DNA of 64,000 nt, taken from NCBI GenBank assembly GCA_002377695.1, contig DFQH01000007.1, forward strand, positions 180,956-244,955. The letters run 5' to 3'. Origin of the DNA: Citromicrobium sp. UBA3494. GTDB lineage: Bacteria > Pseudomonadota > Alphaproteobacteria > Sphingomonadales > Sphingomonadaceae. Position 1 is the first letter of the stretch, and every line of letters begins with the position of its first letter. The notes beneath the pieces were generated by a model. It searched no databases. It saw nothing but the letters and a program-made list of their open reading frames with translations, and was not told the origin of the DNA. The position numbers were made by a program, and so were the translations under genes. Of the stretch, positions 28,149-39,252 are shown one piece after another.

Positions 28149-29623
28149 GGCTGAATTCCCTTCTCGATGCCGCAGGACGGCCCGAGCGCGATGAGAACGG
28201 CGCCGTGGTGACGGGCTTTGCGATCGATCACCGCAAGGTTGCGCCGGGGACCATCTTCGGCGCGTTCCAGGGAGCGCTCGTCAACGGAGAGGACTTCATC
28301 GAGGCGGCCATTGCTGCGGGTGCCATAGCTGTTGTCGCGCGACCTGGTGCCAGGGTCGAGGGCGCCTTGCACATCGCGGATGAAGAGCCGCGCCGCGCCT
28401 TTGCCCAGATCGCCTCGCGCTTCTTCACGCCGACGCCCGAAACAATCGTTGCGGTGACGGGCACCAACGGCAAGACCTCCACGGCCGAGATGACCCGCCA
28501 GATCTGGCGCATGCTGGGCGAGCGTGCGGCCAGCATCGGCACGCTGGGCGTAACCACACCCGACGAGAGCGTTTCGACGGGCCTGACCACGCCCGATATC
28601 GTTACCTTCCACGCCAACCTCGCCGGTCTGGCGCGCGAAGGCGTGACGCATGTCGCATTCGAAGCTTCGAGCCACGGGCTGGACCAGTATCGCAATGCGG
28701 GCGCACGGGTGATCGCCGGGGCCTTCACCAATTTCAGCCGCGACCACCTCGACTATCACGAGAGCATGGAGGCCTATTTCGAGGCCAAGATGCGCCTGTT
28801 CGACGAGATCGTCGACGATAACGGCACGGCGGTGATCTGGTCCGACGGCAGCGAGTGGGCGGCCAAGGCCCGGGCGCGCGCCGAAGCGCGCGGCCTCACC
28901 ATCTTCACGGTCGGCCCCGAAGGCGACGATCTGAAGCTTGTCGCGCAGGAGCCCACACAGCTTGGCCAGGGGCTGGAAATCGCGCGCGATGGCGAACGGC
29001 GAACCATCCGCCTGCCGCTGATCGGCGCCTACCAGGCATCCAACGCGCTCACCGCGGCGGCGCTCGCGATTGCGACCGGAGCGGACGAAGCGCGGGTGTG
29101 GGATGCGGTGGGGCGTCTGCAGCCGGTTCGCGGCCGTCTGGAGCGCGCGGTCATCACGCCCGCAGGTGCGCCGGTCTATGTCGACTACGCGCATACTCCC
29201 GACGCGCTGGTGGCCGCGATTGCCGCTCTGCGTCCGCATGTCGAGGCGTCGGACGGGCGGCTGATCGTGGTGTTCGGTGCAGGCGGGGATCGCGACACCG
29301 GCAAGCGTGCCGCGATGGGCAAGGTCGCCAGCGAGGCGGCGGATCTGGTCGTGGTGACGGACGACAATCCGCGCGGCGAGGACCCGGCGGCCATCCGTGC
29401 CGCCATCCTATCGGGGATAGAGGGCGAGGCGCTGGAAATCGGCGACCGGCGCGAAGGTATTGCAACGGCCATCGGCCAGGCCGGGGGCGGCGACATCGTG
29501 CTCGTCGCGGGCAAGGGCCACGAACAGGGCCAGATTATCGGTTCAGGAGAGAGCATGCGGGTACACCCCTTCGACGATGTGACCGTGGCGCGAGAATGCG
29601 CCGCGGCGGTGGCGGGCGCATGA
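28145..29623 (+). CDS. murE: UDP-MurNAc-tripeptide synthetase (MurE)
   Basis: From ATG 28145 the protein is 492 residues. ATP-binding GTNGKTST lies near residue 108 and the diaminopimelate-recognition motif DNPRGEDP near 410. It therefore adds meso-diaminopimelate, not lysine, to UDP-MurNAc-L-Ala-D-Glu. The start overlaps ftsI by ATGA, and the stop overlaps murF by ATGA. The open frame reaching back to 28019 lies inside ftsI and is not used. Confidence 0.96.
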   Translation: MRLNSLLDAAGRPERDENGAVVTGFAIDHRKVAPGTIFGAFQGALVNGEDFIEAAIAAGAIAVVARPGARVEGALHIADEEPRRAFAQIASRFFTPTPETIVAVTGTNGKTSTAEMTRQIWRMLGERAASIGTLGVTTPDESVSTGLTTPDIVTFHANLAGLAREGVTHVAFEASSHGLDQYRNAGARVIAGAFTNFSRDHLDYHESMEAYFEAKMRLFDEIVDDNGTAVIWSDGSEWAAKARARAEARGLTIFTVGPEGDDLKLVAQEPTQLGQGLEIARDGERRTIRLPLIGAYQASNALTAAALAIATGADEARVWDAVGRLQPVRGRLERAVITPAGAPVYVDYAHTPDALVAAIAALRPHVEASDGRLIVVFGAGGDRDTGKRAAMGKVASEAADLVVVTDDNPRGEDPAAIRAAILSGIEGEALEIGDRREGIATAIGQAGGGDIVLVAGKGHEQGQIIGSGESMRVHPFDDVTVARECAAAVAGA

Positions 29624-31095
29624 GCATGAACGCCCATGCCTTTGCCGATCCGCGCGTTCGCGCGTGGCCGACCGCCCGGCGCGACCGGCTGCAGCTTGCC
29701 CTGTGGAGCGCGCAGGAAATTGCCGAGGCAACCGGCGGTGTCGCCTCGGGCGAGTTCCAGTGCGCCGGGGTCGAGATGGACAGCCGGGACGTGCGCCCGG
29801 GCGATCTCTTCATCGCGCTGAAGGGCGAGGAGATGGACGGCCACCGTTTCATCGACAATGCCTTCGCCGCCGGCGCCGCTGCCGCCATCGTGGACCGTCC
29901 GATCGACTGGCCGCATGTGCTGGTGGAGGATACCACCGCTGCGCTTCACGCACTTGCTGCTGCCGCCCGCGTGCGCGCCGATGCGAAGCGGATCGGCGTG
30001 ACGGGATCTGTCGGCAAGACCGGGGTGAAGGAAGCGATCTTTGCCGCGCTCGACCGGTCGAGCAGGGGCCAGGCGCACCGTTCGGTCCGCAGCTATAACA
30101 ATCATGTCGGAGTTCCGCTGAGCCTCGCGCGAATGGGCGCCCGGGCGAAGTATGGCGTGTTCGAGATGGGCATGAACCACGCGGGCGAAATCGCTCCGCT
30201 GGCCGATCATGTCCGCCCCGATGTCGCGGTCATCACAACCATCGCGCCCGCGCATATCGAGAACCTCGGCACCATGGAGGCCATCGCGGATGAGAAGGCC
30301 GAGATATTCAAGGGCCTGAAGCCCGGCGGCGCCGCGATCATCCCTGCCGATAGCGAGCATTTCGAGCGTCTTCGCAAACATGCGGAGGCCGCCGGTGCGG
30401 AAGTGTTTTCCTTCGGGCGTGCCGATCATGCCCGCGTGCGCCTGCTCGATGCGATCCCCGCTGCCAATGGCGGTGCCTCGCTCGTCACCGCGCAGATCGA
30501 CGATACGCGGCTGTGCTATTCGGTTGCGGAGCCCGGCGAACACTGGATTGCCAATTCGCTCGCGGTGATGGCCACCATCTACGCGCTGGGCGCCGATCTG
30601 GGCGCGGCAGGCATTGCGCTGGGTGAGATGGGCGGCCTCAAGGGGCGCGGCGCGCGTCATTCGATCCTGGCAGCCGGTGGCCGGGCGACGCTGATCGACG
30701 AAAGCTACAACGCCAACCCCGCCTCCATGCGCGCCACGCTGGCGCAGCTTGGCCAGACGCCTGCCCATCGCCGGGTGGCCGTGCTGGGCGCCATGCGCGA
30801 GCTGGGCGAGTTCGGGCCCGCCTTCCACGTACAGCTGGCCGAGCCGCTCGCCCAGGCGGACGTCGATTTCGCGGTGCTGGTGGGTGAGGAAATGGGCCCG
30901 CTGGTAACCCGGTTGGGGAACGCTGGCGGCAACATACTTGGCAAGCCGATTGCCTTCGCCCATTGCGCAGGGCCTGCCGAAGCGATTGCCGCGCTTGAGG
31001 AATTCGGCCTGGTCGCCAGCGATGCGATCCTTGTCAAAGGGTCCAACGCGGTGGGGCTTGGCCGCCTTGTCGATCACTTCGTCAGCCGGGGCTAA
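29620..31095 (+). CDS. murF: UDP-MurNAc-tripeptide-D-Ala-D-Ala ligase (MurF)
   Basis: From ATG 29620 (ATGA with murE) it is 491 residues. The ATP loop reads VTGSVGKTGVKE, slightly different from the usual GSxGKT form but functional in appearance. FEMGMNHAGEIAPLAD and DESYNANPASMRATL follow the MurF pattern. It adds D-Ala-D-Ala to complete the UDP-MurNAc pentapeptide. A second ATG at 29626 could also be the start. The mraY gene begins 24 nt downstream. Confidence 0.95.
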   Translation: MSMNAHAFADPRVRAWPTARRDRLQLALWSAQEIAEATGGVASGEFQCAGVEMDSRDVRPGDLFIALKGEEMDGHRFIDNAFAAGAAAAIVDRPIDWPHVLVEDTTAALHALAAAARVRADAKRIGVTGSVGKTGVKEAIFAALDRSSRGQAHRSVRSYNNHVGVPLSLARMGARAKYGVFEMGMNHAGEIAPLADHVRPDVAVITTIAPAHIENLGTMEAIADEKAEIFKGLKPGGAAIIPADSEHFERLRKHAEAAGAEVFSFGRADHARVRLLDAIPAANGGASLVTAQIDDTRLCYSVAEPGEHWIANSLAVMATIYALGADLGAAGIALGEMGGLKGRGARHSILAAGGRATLIDESYNANPASMRATLAQLGQTPAHRRVAVLGAMRELGEFGPAFHVQLAEPLAQADVDFAVLVGEEMGPLVTRLGNAGGNILGKPIAFAHCAGPAEAIAALEEFGLVASDAILVKGSNAVGLGRLVDHFVSRG

Positions 31096-31119
31096 CCAAG
31101 GGATCGGGAACGGCGAACA

Positions 31120-32190
31120 ATGTTTTATCTTCTAGCGGAAATGTTTGAATTCGAAGGGATTTTCAATCTCTTTCGCTATCAGACCTTTCGCGCGGGCGCC
31201 GCGATCCTGACCGCTCTTTTCATCGGCCTGCTGATCGGGCCGAGGCTGATTTCCCTGCTGCGGGTGCGGCAGGGCAAGGGTCAGCCGATCCGTGAGGACG
31301 GGCCGCAGACCCATCTCGCCAAGGTGGGCACGCCGACGATGGGCGGCCTGATGATCCTGATCGCGCTCGTCATCAGCCTGCTTTTGTGGATGGACCTCTC
31401 CAGCCCCTTCGTCTGGGCCTGTCTTGCCGTGACCATCGGGTTCGGCGCGATCGGCTTCATGGACGATTACGACAAGGTCACGAAGAACAGCCACAAGGGC
31501 GTGTCGGGCAAGGTCCGCCTGCTGATGGAATTCGTGGTCGCAGGGATCGCGGCCTATATCATCGTCAGCCAGATCAACACCTGGCTCTACGTGCCCTTCG
31601 TGTCCAACCAGGCAATCCCGCTGGGGCCGTTCTACTACGTCTTCGCGGCCATCGTGATCGTGGGTGCGGGCAATGCCGTGAACCTGACCGACGGGCTGGA
31701 CGGCCTGGCGATCATGCCGGTCATCATCGCGGCGGGCACCTTCGCGCTGATCGCCTATCTCGCGGGGCGCGCCGACTTCTCCGAATATCTGGGCATTCCC
31801 TATGTGGAGGGCGCGGGCGAGCTGGCGATTTTCTGCGCCTGCATCATGGGGGCGGGGCTCGCCTTCCTGTGGTTCAACGCGCCGCCTGCCAATGTCTTCA
31901 TGGGTGATACCGGCTCGCTGGCACTGGGCGGGGCGCTGGGTGCGATCGCCGTCGCCAGCCACCACGAAATCGTACTCGCCATCGTGGGCGGGCTGTTCGT
32001 GTTCGAGGCGCTTTCGGTCATCATCCAGGTCTTCTGGTTCAAGCGCACGGGCAAGCGCATCTTCCGCATGGCGCCTGTGCACCACCATTTCGAACAGCTC
32101 GGCTGGAGCGAGACGAAGGTTGTGATCCGCTTCTGGATCATCGCCATCGTGCTCGCCATCATCGGGCTGAGCACGCTGAAGCTGCGGTGA
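31120..32190 (+). CDS. mraY: Phospho-MurNAc-pentapeptide transferase (MraY)
   Basis: The 356-residue protein has about ten hydrophobic helices. Catalytic Asp residues appear in GFMDDYDKV near residue 115 and [10 protein letters not shown] near 190, and HHHFE near 322 belongs to the conserved MraY motif. It attaches phospho-MurNAc-pentapeptide to undecaprenyl phosphate to form lipid I in the inner membrane. The murD start overlaps its stop by 4 nt. Confidence 0.97.
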   Translation: MFYLLAEMFEFEGIFNLFRYQTFRAGAAILTALFIGLLIGPRLISLLRVRQGKGQPIREDGPQTHLAKVGTPTMGGLMILIALVISLLLWMDLSSPFVWACLAVTIGFGAIGFMDDYDKVTKNSHKGVSGKVRLLMEFVVAGIAAYIIVSQINTWLYVPFVSNQAIPLGPFYYVFAAIVIVGAGNAVNLTDGLDGLAIMPVIIAAGTFALIAYLAGRADFSEYLGIPYVEGAGELAIFCACIMGAGLAFLWFNAPPANVFMGDTGSLALGGALGAIAVASHHEIVLAIVGGLFVFEALSVIIQVFWFKRTGKRIFRMAPVHHHFEQLGWSETKVVIRFWIIAIVLAIIGLSTLKLR

Positions 32191-33497
32191 TCACGAGCCC
32201 CGCCTGGAAGGGCCGCAAATATGCGGTCCTCGGTCTTGCGAGGTCTGGGCGGGCCACGGTGGTGGCGCTGCTGGCCGCGGGCGCGCAGGTGACCGCGTGG
32301 GACGAGAAGAGCGAAGCGCGGGCGCCTTTCGAGGGGCGCTGCGACCTGCGCGATCCGCTGGAGATGGACCTGACGGGGTTCGACGGCGTGGTGGTATCGC
32401 CCGGCGTTCCGCTCAACACGCATCCGATCAAGCCGCATGCCGACAGGTTTGGCGTGCCGGTGATCGGCGATGTCGAGCTGTTCGCGCAGGCCCGCGAGCA
32501 CCTGCCGCCGCACAAGGTTGTCGGCATCACCGGCACCAACGGCAAGAGCACCACCACCGCGCTGGTGCATCATATCCTGAAGAGCGCAGGCGTGCCGACC
32601 ACGATGGGCGGCAATATCGGCCTCCCGATTCTCGAACAGGAGCCTTTGCCAGAAGGTGGGGTCTATGTGCTGGAGCTGTCGAGCTATCAGATCGATCTGA
32701 CGTACTCGCTCGATTGCGAGGTTGCGGTATTGCTCAACATTACCCCCGATCATCTGGACCGCTACGAGAGCTTCGAGGCTTATGCGGCGAGCAAGTCGCG
32801 CTTGCTTGCGATGCAGACGCGCGGTCAGAATTCCATCGCCCGGTACACGGATGCGCGCCTGTTGGGTCAATTCGCGGAAGGCACGGTTGCGAGCATTCTC
32901 GAGGATGTTCTCGAAAACAGGGGGTTCAAGCCGAGCGATCAGAGCGGCTGGCCCTCGCTTCAGGGGCCGCACAACCGCGAGAATGCTGCAGCTGCCATTG
33001 AGGCGTGCGACATTCTGAGGCTTTCCGAGGGCCAGATAAGAGGGGGCTTGCGCACCTTCCCCGGCCTCCCACACCGGATGGAACGCGTCGGCGAACGCGC
33101 AGGCGTGCTCTACGTCAACGACAGCAAGGCAACCAACACCGCCGCCGCCGCGCCCGCACTCGCTGCGTTCGACAAGATCCACTGGATAGTCGGTGGCCGC
33201 GCGAAGGAGCCCGGCTTGGGCGAGTGCGAGCCGCACATGCACCGCGTCACCGCCGCCTACACCATCGGCGAGGCGGGCGATGCCTTTGCCGATGCGCTGA
33301 CCCCGCATTGCGCGGTCAGCCGTTGTGGCACGCTGGAAAAGGCGGTCGAGCTGGCCTCGCAGGTCGCGCGCAGCGGCGAGACGGTCCTCCTCAGCCCGGC
33401 CTGCGCCAGTTTCGACCAGTTCCGCGATTTCGAGGAGCGCGGCGACAGGTTCCGCACGCTCGTGCGCGCGCTTGGAGATACGGGGGGCATGCCATGA
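32187..33497 (+). CDS. murD: UDP-MurNAc-L-alanine:D-glutamate ligase (MurD)
   Basis: The 436-residue protein shows [14 protein letters not shown] (ATP loop) near residue 112, [14 protein letters not shown] near 185 and the C-terminal NDSKATN segment near 312. It adds D-Glu to UDP-MurNAc-L-Ala. A GTG at 32187 overlaps mraY (GTGA), and ftsW starts in its own stop codon overlap. Confidence 0.96.
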   Translation: MITSPAWKGRKYAVLGLARSGRATVVALLAAGAQVTAWDEKSEARAPFEGRCDLRDPLEMDLTGFDGVVVSPGVPLNTHPIKPHADRFGVPVIGDVELFAQAREHLPPHKVVGITGTNGKSTTTALVHHILKSAGVPTTMGGNIGLPILEQEPLPEGGVYVLELSSYQIDLTYSLDCEVAVLLNITPDHLDRYESFEAYAASKSRLLAMQTRGQNSIARYTDARLLGQFAEGTVASILEDVLENRGFKPSDQSGWPSLQGPHNRENAAAAIEACDILRLSEGQIRGGLRTFPGLPHRMERVGERAGVLYVNDSKATNTAAAAPALAAFDKIHWIVGGRAKEPGLGECEPHMHRVTAAYTIGEAGDAFADALTPHCAVSRCGTLEKAVELASQVARSGETVLLSPACASFDQFRDFEERGDRFRTLVRALGDTGGMP

Positions 33498-34735
33498 ATA
33501 TTGCACCGGCGACCGCCATTGCTTCCGAACTGCCGGGGCGCGGCAGCCAGAAGATGACGTTCCGCGCGCGGCTGAAGATCTGGTGGCGCGAGCTGGACCA
33601 CGTTCTGCTGGGCCTGATCGTGCTGCTGATGGCGGTGGGCTGCGCGGCGATTGCTGCGGCATCGCCTGCGGGCGCGAACCGCCTGTCGAGCGATACCGTG
33701 ACGCTCGATCCGCTGTTCTTCCTGTGGGCGCACCTGCGCTGGCTGGCGCTTGGCATCACCGTGATGCTCGGCCTGTCGATGCTCAACCGGGAGACCGCAC
33801 GCCGCTTCGCCATCCTGCTTTCGCTGGCCATGGTCGGCGCGCTGCTGCTGGTGCCCTTCATCGGCAGTGAGGTGAACGGCGCGCGCCGCTGGCTCGATGT
33901 CGGCTTCACCTTCCAGCCGTCCGAATTCCTCAAACCCGGCTTCGCGGTGACGCTCGCGTGGATCATGAGCTGGCGGCTGAAGGACCCGCAGATGCCGGTC
34001 TTCGGCCTCGTCACCGGGGCGCTGGGTCTCGTCATCGTTCTGCTGATGGTGCAGCCCAATCTGGGTGCGGCGATCCTGTTCAGCGGCGTGTGGTTCGTGC
34101 TCGTCGTGCTGGGCGGGGTGTCCTTCCGTAATATCGCCGGGCTGATCGCGGGCGGTTTCCTCGGCCTCAGCCTGGCCTATGCCTTTTACGACAACGCCCG
34201 CCACCGGATCGATTCCTGGCTTTCGGGCGGGACCGATTTCGACCAGGTCGATCTTGCGCAGCGCACGCTGCTGGCGGGCGGATGGGACGGTGTCGGCTTC
34301 TGGGTCGGCACGCAGAAGATGCGCCTGCCCGAAGCGCAGACGGACTACATCTTCTCCGTCGTGGGCGAGGAATTCGGCCTGCTTGCCTGTGGCGGGATCG
34401 TGCTGCTGTTCCTCGCCATGGTGTGGCGCGTGCTCAGCCGGGTGTCGAGCGAGGAGAATTTCTTCGCGCTGCTCGCCGCCGCCGGGCTGACCGCCCAGAT
34501 CGGCGGGCAGGCCTTCATCAATATTCTCGTCAACCTGTCGCTTTTCCCGTCGAAAGGCATGACGCTGCCGCTGGTCAGCTATGGCGGCTCGTCCACGATC
34601 GCGGTATGCCTGTCCCTCGGCCTGCTGCTTGCGCTGACGCGCCGGAACCCGTTCCTTACGCGGGAGACCGCAGGCCTTCGCAAAACCCTGTTCGAGAAGG
34701 ACAGGGGGCTCTTCGGCAAAGAGAGGGACAGATGA
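33494..34735 (+). CDS. ftsW: Cell division SEDS protein FtsW
   Basis: From ATG 33494 it is 413 residues with about ten membrane helices. SEDS motifs are present: NGARRWLDVGFTFQPSEFLKPG near residue 130 and YGGSSTIAVCLSLGLLLAL near the C-terminus. FtsW is the septal peptidoglycan glycosyltransferase working with FtsI. The start overlaps murD and the stop overlaps murG, both by 4 nt. Confidence 0.96.
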   Translation: MNIAPATAIASELPGRGSQKMTFRARLKIWWRELDHVLLGLIVLLMAVGCAAIAAASPAGANRLSSDTVTLDPLFFLWAHLRWLALGITVMLGLSMLNRETARRFAILLSLAMVGALLLVPFIGSEVNGARRWLDVGFTFQPSEFLKPGFAVTLAWIMSWRLKDPQMPVFGLVTGALGLVIVLLMVQPNLGAAILFSGVWFVLVVLGGVSFRNIAGLIAGGFLGLSLAYAFYDNARHRIDSWLSGGTDFDQVDLAQRTLLAGGWDGVGFWVGTQKMRLPEAQTDYIFSVVGEEFGLLACGGIVLLFLAMVWRVLSRVSSEENFFALLAAAGLTAQIGGQAFINILVNLSLFPSKGMTLPLVSYGGSSTIAVCLSLGLLLALTRRNPFLTRETAGLRKTLFEKDRGLFGKERDR

Positions 34736-35940
34736 GCGGCGCCAATAGACATTACGTGCTGGCCGCGGGCGGCACCGGGGGGCACATGCTGCCCGCCTTC
34801 GCGCTGGCAAACGAGCTGGAACGGCGCGGGCATCATGTCGCGCTGATTACCGACGAGCGGGGGGCGAACATCCCCGGCAAGCCCGATTTTCTTCCCGCCC
34901 ACATCATGCCGGTGGGGCGCTTCGGCAAGAACCCGGTCCGCTGGCTGGGCGGCGCGGCCAAGGTGATGGAGGGGCGCAAGATGGCGCTCCGCCTGTTCGA
35001 GAATTTCGAACCCAGCGCGGTCGTGGGCTTCGGCGGCTATCCCACGCTGCCCGCGCTGCTTGCCGCGCGCAGCGCCAAGGTGCCCAGCGTCATTCACGAA
35101 CAGAACGCGGTGCTGGGGCGGGTGAACCGCCTGCTCGCCCCGCGCGTGAATGCCATCGGGACGGCCTATCCGCAGGTCGCGCGGATGAAGGCCAAGTGGC
35201 TCGACAAGACCTACCTCGTCGGCAATCCGGTGCGTGCCGAAGTGCTCGCGCTGCGGGACGAACCCTTCCCGACGTTCAGCGAGGACAGCCTGCTTAAGGT
35301 GCTCGTCACCGGCGGCAGCCAGGGCGCGAGCATTCTGGCGCAGGTCGTGCCCGACGGGCTTGCCATGCTGCCGCCCGCGCTGCGCCAGCGCCTGCAGGTG
35401 ACGCAGCAGTGCCGCCCAGAGGATGTCGGCGCGGTGCGAGAGCGCTATCGCAATCACGACATTCCCGCCGAACTGGCGACCTATTTCGAAAACATGGCGG
35501 AGCGACTGGCCGACACGCACCTGTTCATCGGGCGCGCGGGTGCCTCCACCATTGCGGAACTGACCGCCGTGGGCCGTCCTGCCATTCTGGTCCCGCTGCC
35601 CATCGCCACCGACGACCACCAGGCCGCCAACACGCGCGAGGTCGTGGAGGCGGGCGGCGCGCGGATGATCCGGCAGAGCTCTTTCACGCCCAAGGAACTG
35701 GCACGCCAGATCCAGGTGCTCAGCCAGCGTTCGGGCACGCTCGGCAATGCGGCGCACAAGGCATGGAATTGCGGGCGCCCGGATGCGGTGAAGGACCTTG
35801 CCGATCTGGTCGAAAGCTTCGGCGGGGCGGAGATGATGGACGTTATCCGCGTGGGCAAGAACAACGCACGCGGTGCCTCCCAGGGCGTTGCCGTGGGGCA
35901 GGGCGCGGCGCGCGACGCGGCGGAGGAGCGGGTCTCTTGA
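34732..35940 (+). CDS. murG: Lipid II N-acetylglucosaminyltransferase (MurG)
   Basis: From ATG 34732 the protein is 402 residues. The N-terminal glycine loop [12 protein letters not shown], the middle [16 protein letters not shown] and the C-terminal [24 protein letters not shown] are MurG signatures. It adds GlcNAc to lipid I on the cytoplasmic side. It is longer than most MurG because of a C-terminal tail of about 30 residues ([14 protein letters not shown]...), whose role is unknown. The start overlaps ftsW. Confidence 0.96.
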   Translation: MSGANRHYVLAAGGTGGHMLPAFALANELERRGHHVALITDERGANIPGKPDFLPAHIMPVGRFGKNPVRWLGGAAKVMEGRKMALRLFENFEPSAVVGFGGYPTLPALLAARSAKVPSVIHEQNAVLGRVNRLLAPRVNAIGTAYPQVARMKAKWLDKTYLVGNPVRAEVLALRDEPFPTFSEDSLLKVLVTGGSQGASILAQVVPDGLAMLPPALRQRLQVTQQCRPEDVGAVRERYRNHDIPAELATYFENMAERLADTHLFIGRAGASTIAELTAVGRPAILVPLPIATDDHQAANTREVVEAGGARMIRQSSFTPKELARQIQVLSQRSGTLGNAAHKAWNCGRPDAVKDLADLVESFGGAEMMDVIRVGKNNARGASQGVAVGQGAARDAAEERVS

Positions 35941-37382
35941 AGGGCGTCGCAACCGATATCGGGATCATCCACTTCGTCGGCATCGGCGGGATCGGCATGT
36001 CCGGGATTGCCGAGGTGATGCACAATCTCGGCTATAGCGTGCAGGGCTCCGACATTGCCGAAAGCCCCACGGTGGAGCGGTTGAAGAAGCGCGGCATCGA
36101 CATTCATATCGGCCATGCGCGCGAGAACGTGGATGGTGTCGCGGTTGTCGTGACGTCCAGCGCGGTCAAGCGGACCAACCCGGAAGTCGAATTCGCTCTC
36201 GAAAACCGCATCCCCGTCGTGCGCCGCGCGGAAATGCTCGCCGAGCTGATGCGGCTGAAAAGCACCATCGCCATCGCGGGCACGCACGGCAAGACGACCA
36301 CCACCAGCATGATCGCCGGGCTGCTGGACTGCGGCGAGATCGATCCCACGGTCATCAATGGCGGGATCATCGAACAGTTCGGATCGAACGCGCGCCTGGG
36401 CGACAGCGACTGGATGGTGGTGGAAGCGGACGAGAGCGACGGCAGCTTCCTGCGGCTCGACGGGACCATTGCGGTGGTCACGAATATCGATCCCGAACAT
36501 CTCGAACATTACGGCGATTTCGACGGGGTGAAACGCGCGTTCGTGGAGTTCATCCACAACGTGCCCTTCTATGGCGCGGCGATTTTGTGCGTCGATCACC
36601 CCGAAGTGCAGGCGGTGATAGGGCAGGTGCGCGACCGGCGCGTCATCACCTACGGCTTCTCGCTCCAGTCCGATATCTGCGCGGTCAACGTCACGCCCGA
36701 GGCGGGCGGCAACCGCTTCGATGTGATGGTTCGCCAGCGCGGTCAGGAAGATCGCCGGATCGAGAACGTGTTCCTGCCCATGCCCGGCAGGCACAACGTG
36801 CAGAACGCGCTCGCCGCGATTGCCGTCAGCCTGGAGATGAACTGCTCGGACGAGACGATCCGCGAAGGTTTCGCCCGTTTCGGCGGCGTGCGTCGGCGCT
36901 TCACCAAGGTCGGTACGGTGAATGTCGAAGGCGGTCATGCGACCGTGATCGACGACTACGCGCACCACCCGGTGGAAATCCGCGCGGTGCTGGCCGCCGC
37001 GCGCGAAAGCGCCGACGCCGATGCGAACGCGGGCCGCGTGATCGCGGTGATGCAGCCGCACCGCTATTCGCGCCTGGGCGAGCTGATGGCCGATTTCCAG
37101 GGCTGCTTCAACGAGGCGGATCAGGTCTATGTCGCGCCGGTCTACGCCGCGGGCGAAGACCCGGTCGAAGGCGTGGATGCCGAAGCGCTGGTCGCGGGGA
37201 TCAAGTCGCTCGGCCACCGTCACGCGCAGACGATCGAGGATCGCGATCAGCTGGTGCGCACGCTCGCTCCCGAACTCGCGCCGGGCGATCTGGTGCTGTG
37301 CCTGGGCGCGGGCGACATCACCAAGTGGGCGGCCAGGCTGCCCGACGAATTGCAGGCCGCGCGCGAGCAGGTGAACGCATGA
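35937..37382 (+). CDS. murC: UDP-N-acetylmuramate:L-alanine ligase (MurC)
   Basis: The start is a TTG at 35937, overlapping the murG stop as TTGA, and gives 481 residues. The N-terminal [14 protein letters not shown] near residue 14 and the ATP loop [12 protein letters not shown] near 113 identify MurC, as does [14 protein letters not shown] near 335. It adds L-Ala to UDP-MurNAc. TTG is a weak start codon and may keep MurC production below that of its neighbours. The reading frame has no upstream ATG or GTG in a better place. Confidence 0.93.
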   Translation: MKGVATDIGIIHFVGIGGIGMSGIAEVMHNLGYSVQGSDIAESPTVERLKKRGIDIHIGHARENVDGVAVVVTSSAVKRTNPEVEFALENRIPVVRRAEMLAELMRLKSTIAIAGTHGKTTTTSMIAGLLDCGEIDPTVINGGIIEQFGSNARLGDSDWMVVEADESDGSFLRLDGTIAVVTNIDPEHLEHYGDFDGVKRAFVEFIHNVPFYGAAILCVDHPEVQAVIGQVRDRRVITYGFSLQSDICAVNVTPEAGGNRFDVMVRQRGQEDRRIENVFLPMPGRHNVQNALAAIAVSLEMNCSDETIREGFARFGGVRRRFTKVGTVNVEGGHATVIDDYAHHPVEIRAVLAAARESADADANAGRVIAVMQPHRYSRLGELMADFQGCFNEADQVYVAPVYAAGEDPVEGVDAEALVAGIKSLGHRHAQTIEDRDQLVRTLAPELAPGDLVLCLGAGDITKWAARLPDELQAAREQVNA

Positions 37383-38290
37383 GCGAGGCACTGGCTCTCC
37401 CCCCGGAAAGGCTGCCGGATGTGCGCGGCAAGCTGACGCAGGATGCTCCGCTGGCCAAGCTCGTCTGGTTCAAGGCGGGCGGTGCGGCGGACTGGCTGTT
37501 CGAACCCGCCGATGTGGACGACTTGCGTGCGTTCATGCGCGATCTCGACCCGTCCGTTCCGATCATGCCGCTGGGCCTCGGCTCCAACCTGATCGTGCGC
37601 GATGGCGGCGTGCCGGGGGTGACCATTCGCCTCGGCAAATCTTTCGCCAAGATCGAGGCAGAAGACGACTACACCTTGCGTTGTGGTGCTGGCGCGCACG
37701 GCGTGCTGATCGCCTCTACCGCGCGCGACAACGGCATTGCCGGGCTGGAATTCCTGCGCGGCATTCCCGGCACGCTGGGCGGCTTCGTGCGCATGAATGG
37801 CGGCGCCTACGGGCGCGAGACGGCGGATGTGCTGGTGGATTGCGACGTGGTGCTGCGCGACGGATCACTCAAGACGCTGCCGGTCGCAGACCTCGGCTAC
37901 ACCTACCGCCACTCCGAACTGCCCGAAGGCGCGGTAGTGGTCGGGGCGCGACTGAAAGGCGAGCCCGGCGACCCCGCCGAAATCGGTGCGGAGATGGAGC
38001 GGATCGCGCAGGCGCGCGAGGATTCTCAGCCCGTGCGCACCAAGACCGGCGGGTCCACCTTCAAGAACCCTCCGGGCGAGAAGGCATGGCAGCTGGTCGA
38101 CGCGGCAGGCTGCCGCGGAATGATGCGTGGGCACGCGCAAGTCTCCGAGAAACACACCAACTTCCTCATCAACACCGGCGATGCGACCAGCGAGGATATC
38201 GAGCAGTTGGGCGAAAATGTCCGCGCGAAGGTGCGGGAAAATTCGGGCGTCGAGCTCGAATGGGAAATCCAGCGGGTAGGGCGCAAATGA
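37379..38290 (+). CDS. murB: UDP-N-acetylenolpyruvoylglucosamine reductase (MurB)
   Basis: The 303-residue protein matches the short type I-like or type II MurB without the extra C-terminal part. FAD-binding residues lie in [14 protein letters not shown] near 65 and [29 protein letters not shown] near 120. Near the end, the catalytic region [18 protein letters not shown]. It reduces the enolpyruvyl group with NADPH. ATGA overlaps at both ends fix the start. Confidence 0.96.
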   Translation: MSEALALPPERLPDVRGKLTQDAPLAKLVWFKAGGAADWLFEPADVDDLRAFMRDLDPSVPIMPLGLGSNLIVRDGGVPGVTIRLGKSFAKIEAEDDYTLRCGAGAHGVLIASTARDNGIAGLEFLRGIPGTLGGFVRMNGGAYGRETADVLVDCDVVLRDGSLKTLPVADLGYTYRHSELPEGAVVVGARLKGEPGDPAEIGAEMERIAQAREDSQPVRTKTGGSTFKNPPGEKAWQLVDAAGCRGMMRGHAQVSEKHTNFLINTGDATSEDIEQLGENVRAKVRENSGVELEWEIQRVGRK

Positions 38291-39252
38291 TCCTCTCCAA
38301 GAAACTCCACGTCGCGGTCCTGATGGGCGGTTGGGCGAATGAACGCCCCGTCTCGCTGATGAGCGGGGAGGGCGTTGCCAAGGCGCTCGAGTCGCGCGGG
38401 CATCAAGTCACGCGGATCGATATGGACCGGCAGGTCGCTGCGCGGATCGCCGAGGCGAAGCCGGACATCGTATTCAACGCGCTCCACGGCGTGCCGGGTG
38501 AGGATGGCACGGTGCAGGGCATGCTCGATCTGATGGGCGTGCCCTATACGCATAGCGGGCTCGCGACCTCGGTGATCGCCATCGACAAGGAATTGACCAA
38601 GCAGGCGCTGGTGCCGCGCGGTATCCCGATGCCGGGTGGGCGGATCGTGAAGTCCGAAGACCTTTACTCGAGCGACCCGTTGCCGCGCCCCTATGTGCTC
38701 AAACCCGTGAACGAAGGATCGTCCGTGGGTGTCGCCATCGTCACCGACCAGAGCAACTACGGCAACCCTATCGGGCGCGATGCCAAGGGCCCGTGGCAGG
38801 AATTCCCGGAACTTCTGGCCGAACCCTATATCCGAGGGCGCGAGCTGACCACGGCGGTGGTTGGCGGGAAGGCGCTGGGCGTCACCGAACTGATCGTGGA
38901 GAGCGGGTTCTACGATTTCGAAAACAAGTATACCGACGGTCGCACGCGCCATGTCTGCCCCGCCGAAATTCCGCAGGAAATCGCCGATGCGTGCAAGAAA
39001 TTCGCGCTGGAAGCGCATCGCATCCTGGGCTGCAAGGGCACCAGCCGCACCGATTTCCGCTGGGATGACGAACAGGGCATCGACGGGCTGTTCGTGCTGG
39101 AAACCAACACCCAGCCCGGCATGACCCCGCTCAGCCTGGTGCCCGAACAGGCGAAGCATGTGGGCATGAGCTACGAGGATCTGGTCGAGACGATCATTGC
39201 AGATGCGCTCGGCATCGAGGGAGGAGACGATGGCGCGCAAGGTCAAGCGTAA
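38287..39252 (+). CDS. ddl: D-alanine-D-alanine ligase
   Basis: The 321-residue protein has the ATP-grasp architecture. The N-terminal LMGGWANERPVSLMSGEGV is the substrate-binding glycine loop. KPVNEGSSVGVAIV near residue 139 holds the ATP-binding region, and LEVNTQPGMTPLSL-like residues (LETNTQPGMTPLSL) near 276 complete the active site. It makes D-Ala-D-Ala for MurF. The last 20 nt overlap the start of ftsQ. Confidence 0.96.
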   Translation: MILSKKLHVAVLMGGWANERPVSLMSGEGVAKALESRGHQVTRIDMDRQVAARIAEAKPDIVFNALHGVPGEDGTVQGMLDLMGVPYTHSGLATSVIAIDKELTKQALVPRGIPMPGGRIVKSEDLYSSDPLPRPYVLKPVNEGSSVGVAIVTDQSNYGNPIGRDAKGPWQEFPELLAEPYIRGRELTTAVVGGKALGVTELIVESGFYDFENKYTDGRTRHVCPAEIPQEIADACKKFALEAHRILGCKGTSRTDFRWDDEQGIDGLFVLETNTQPGMTPLSLVPEQAKHVGMSYEDLVETIIADALGIEGGDDGAQGQA

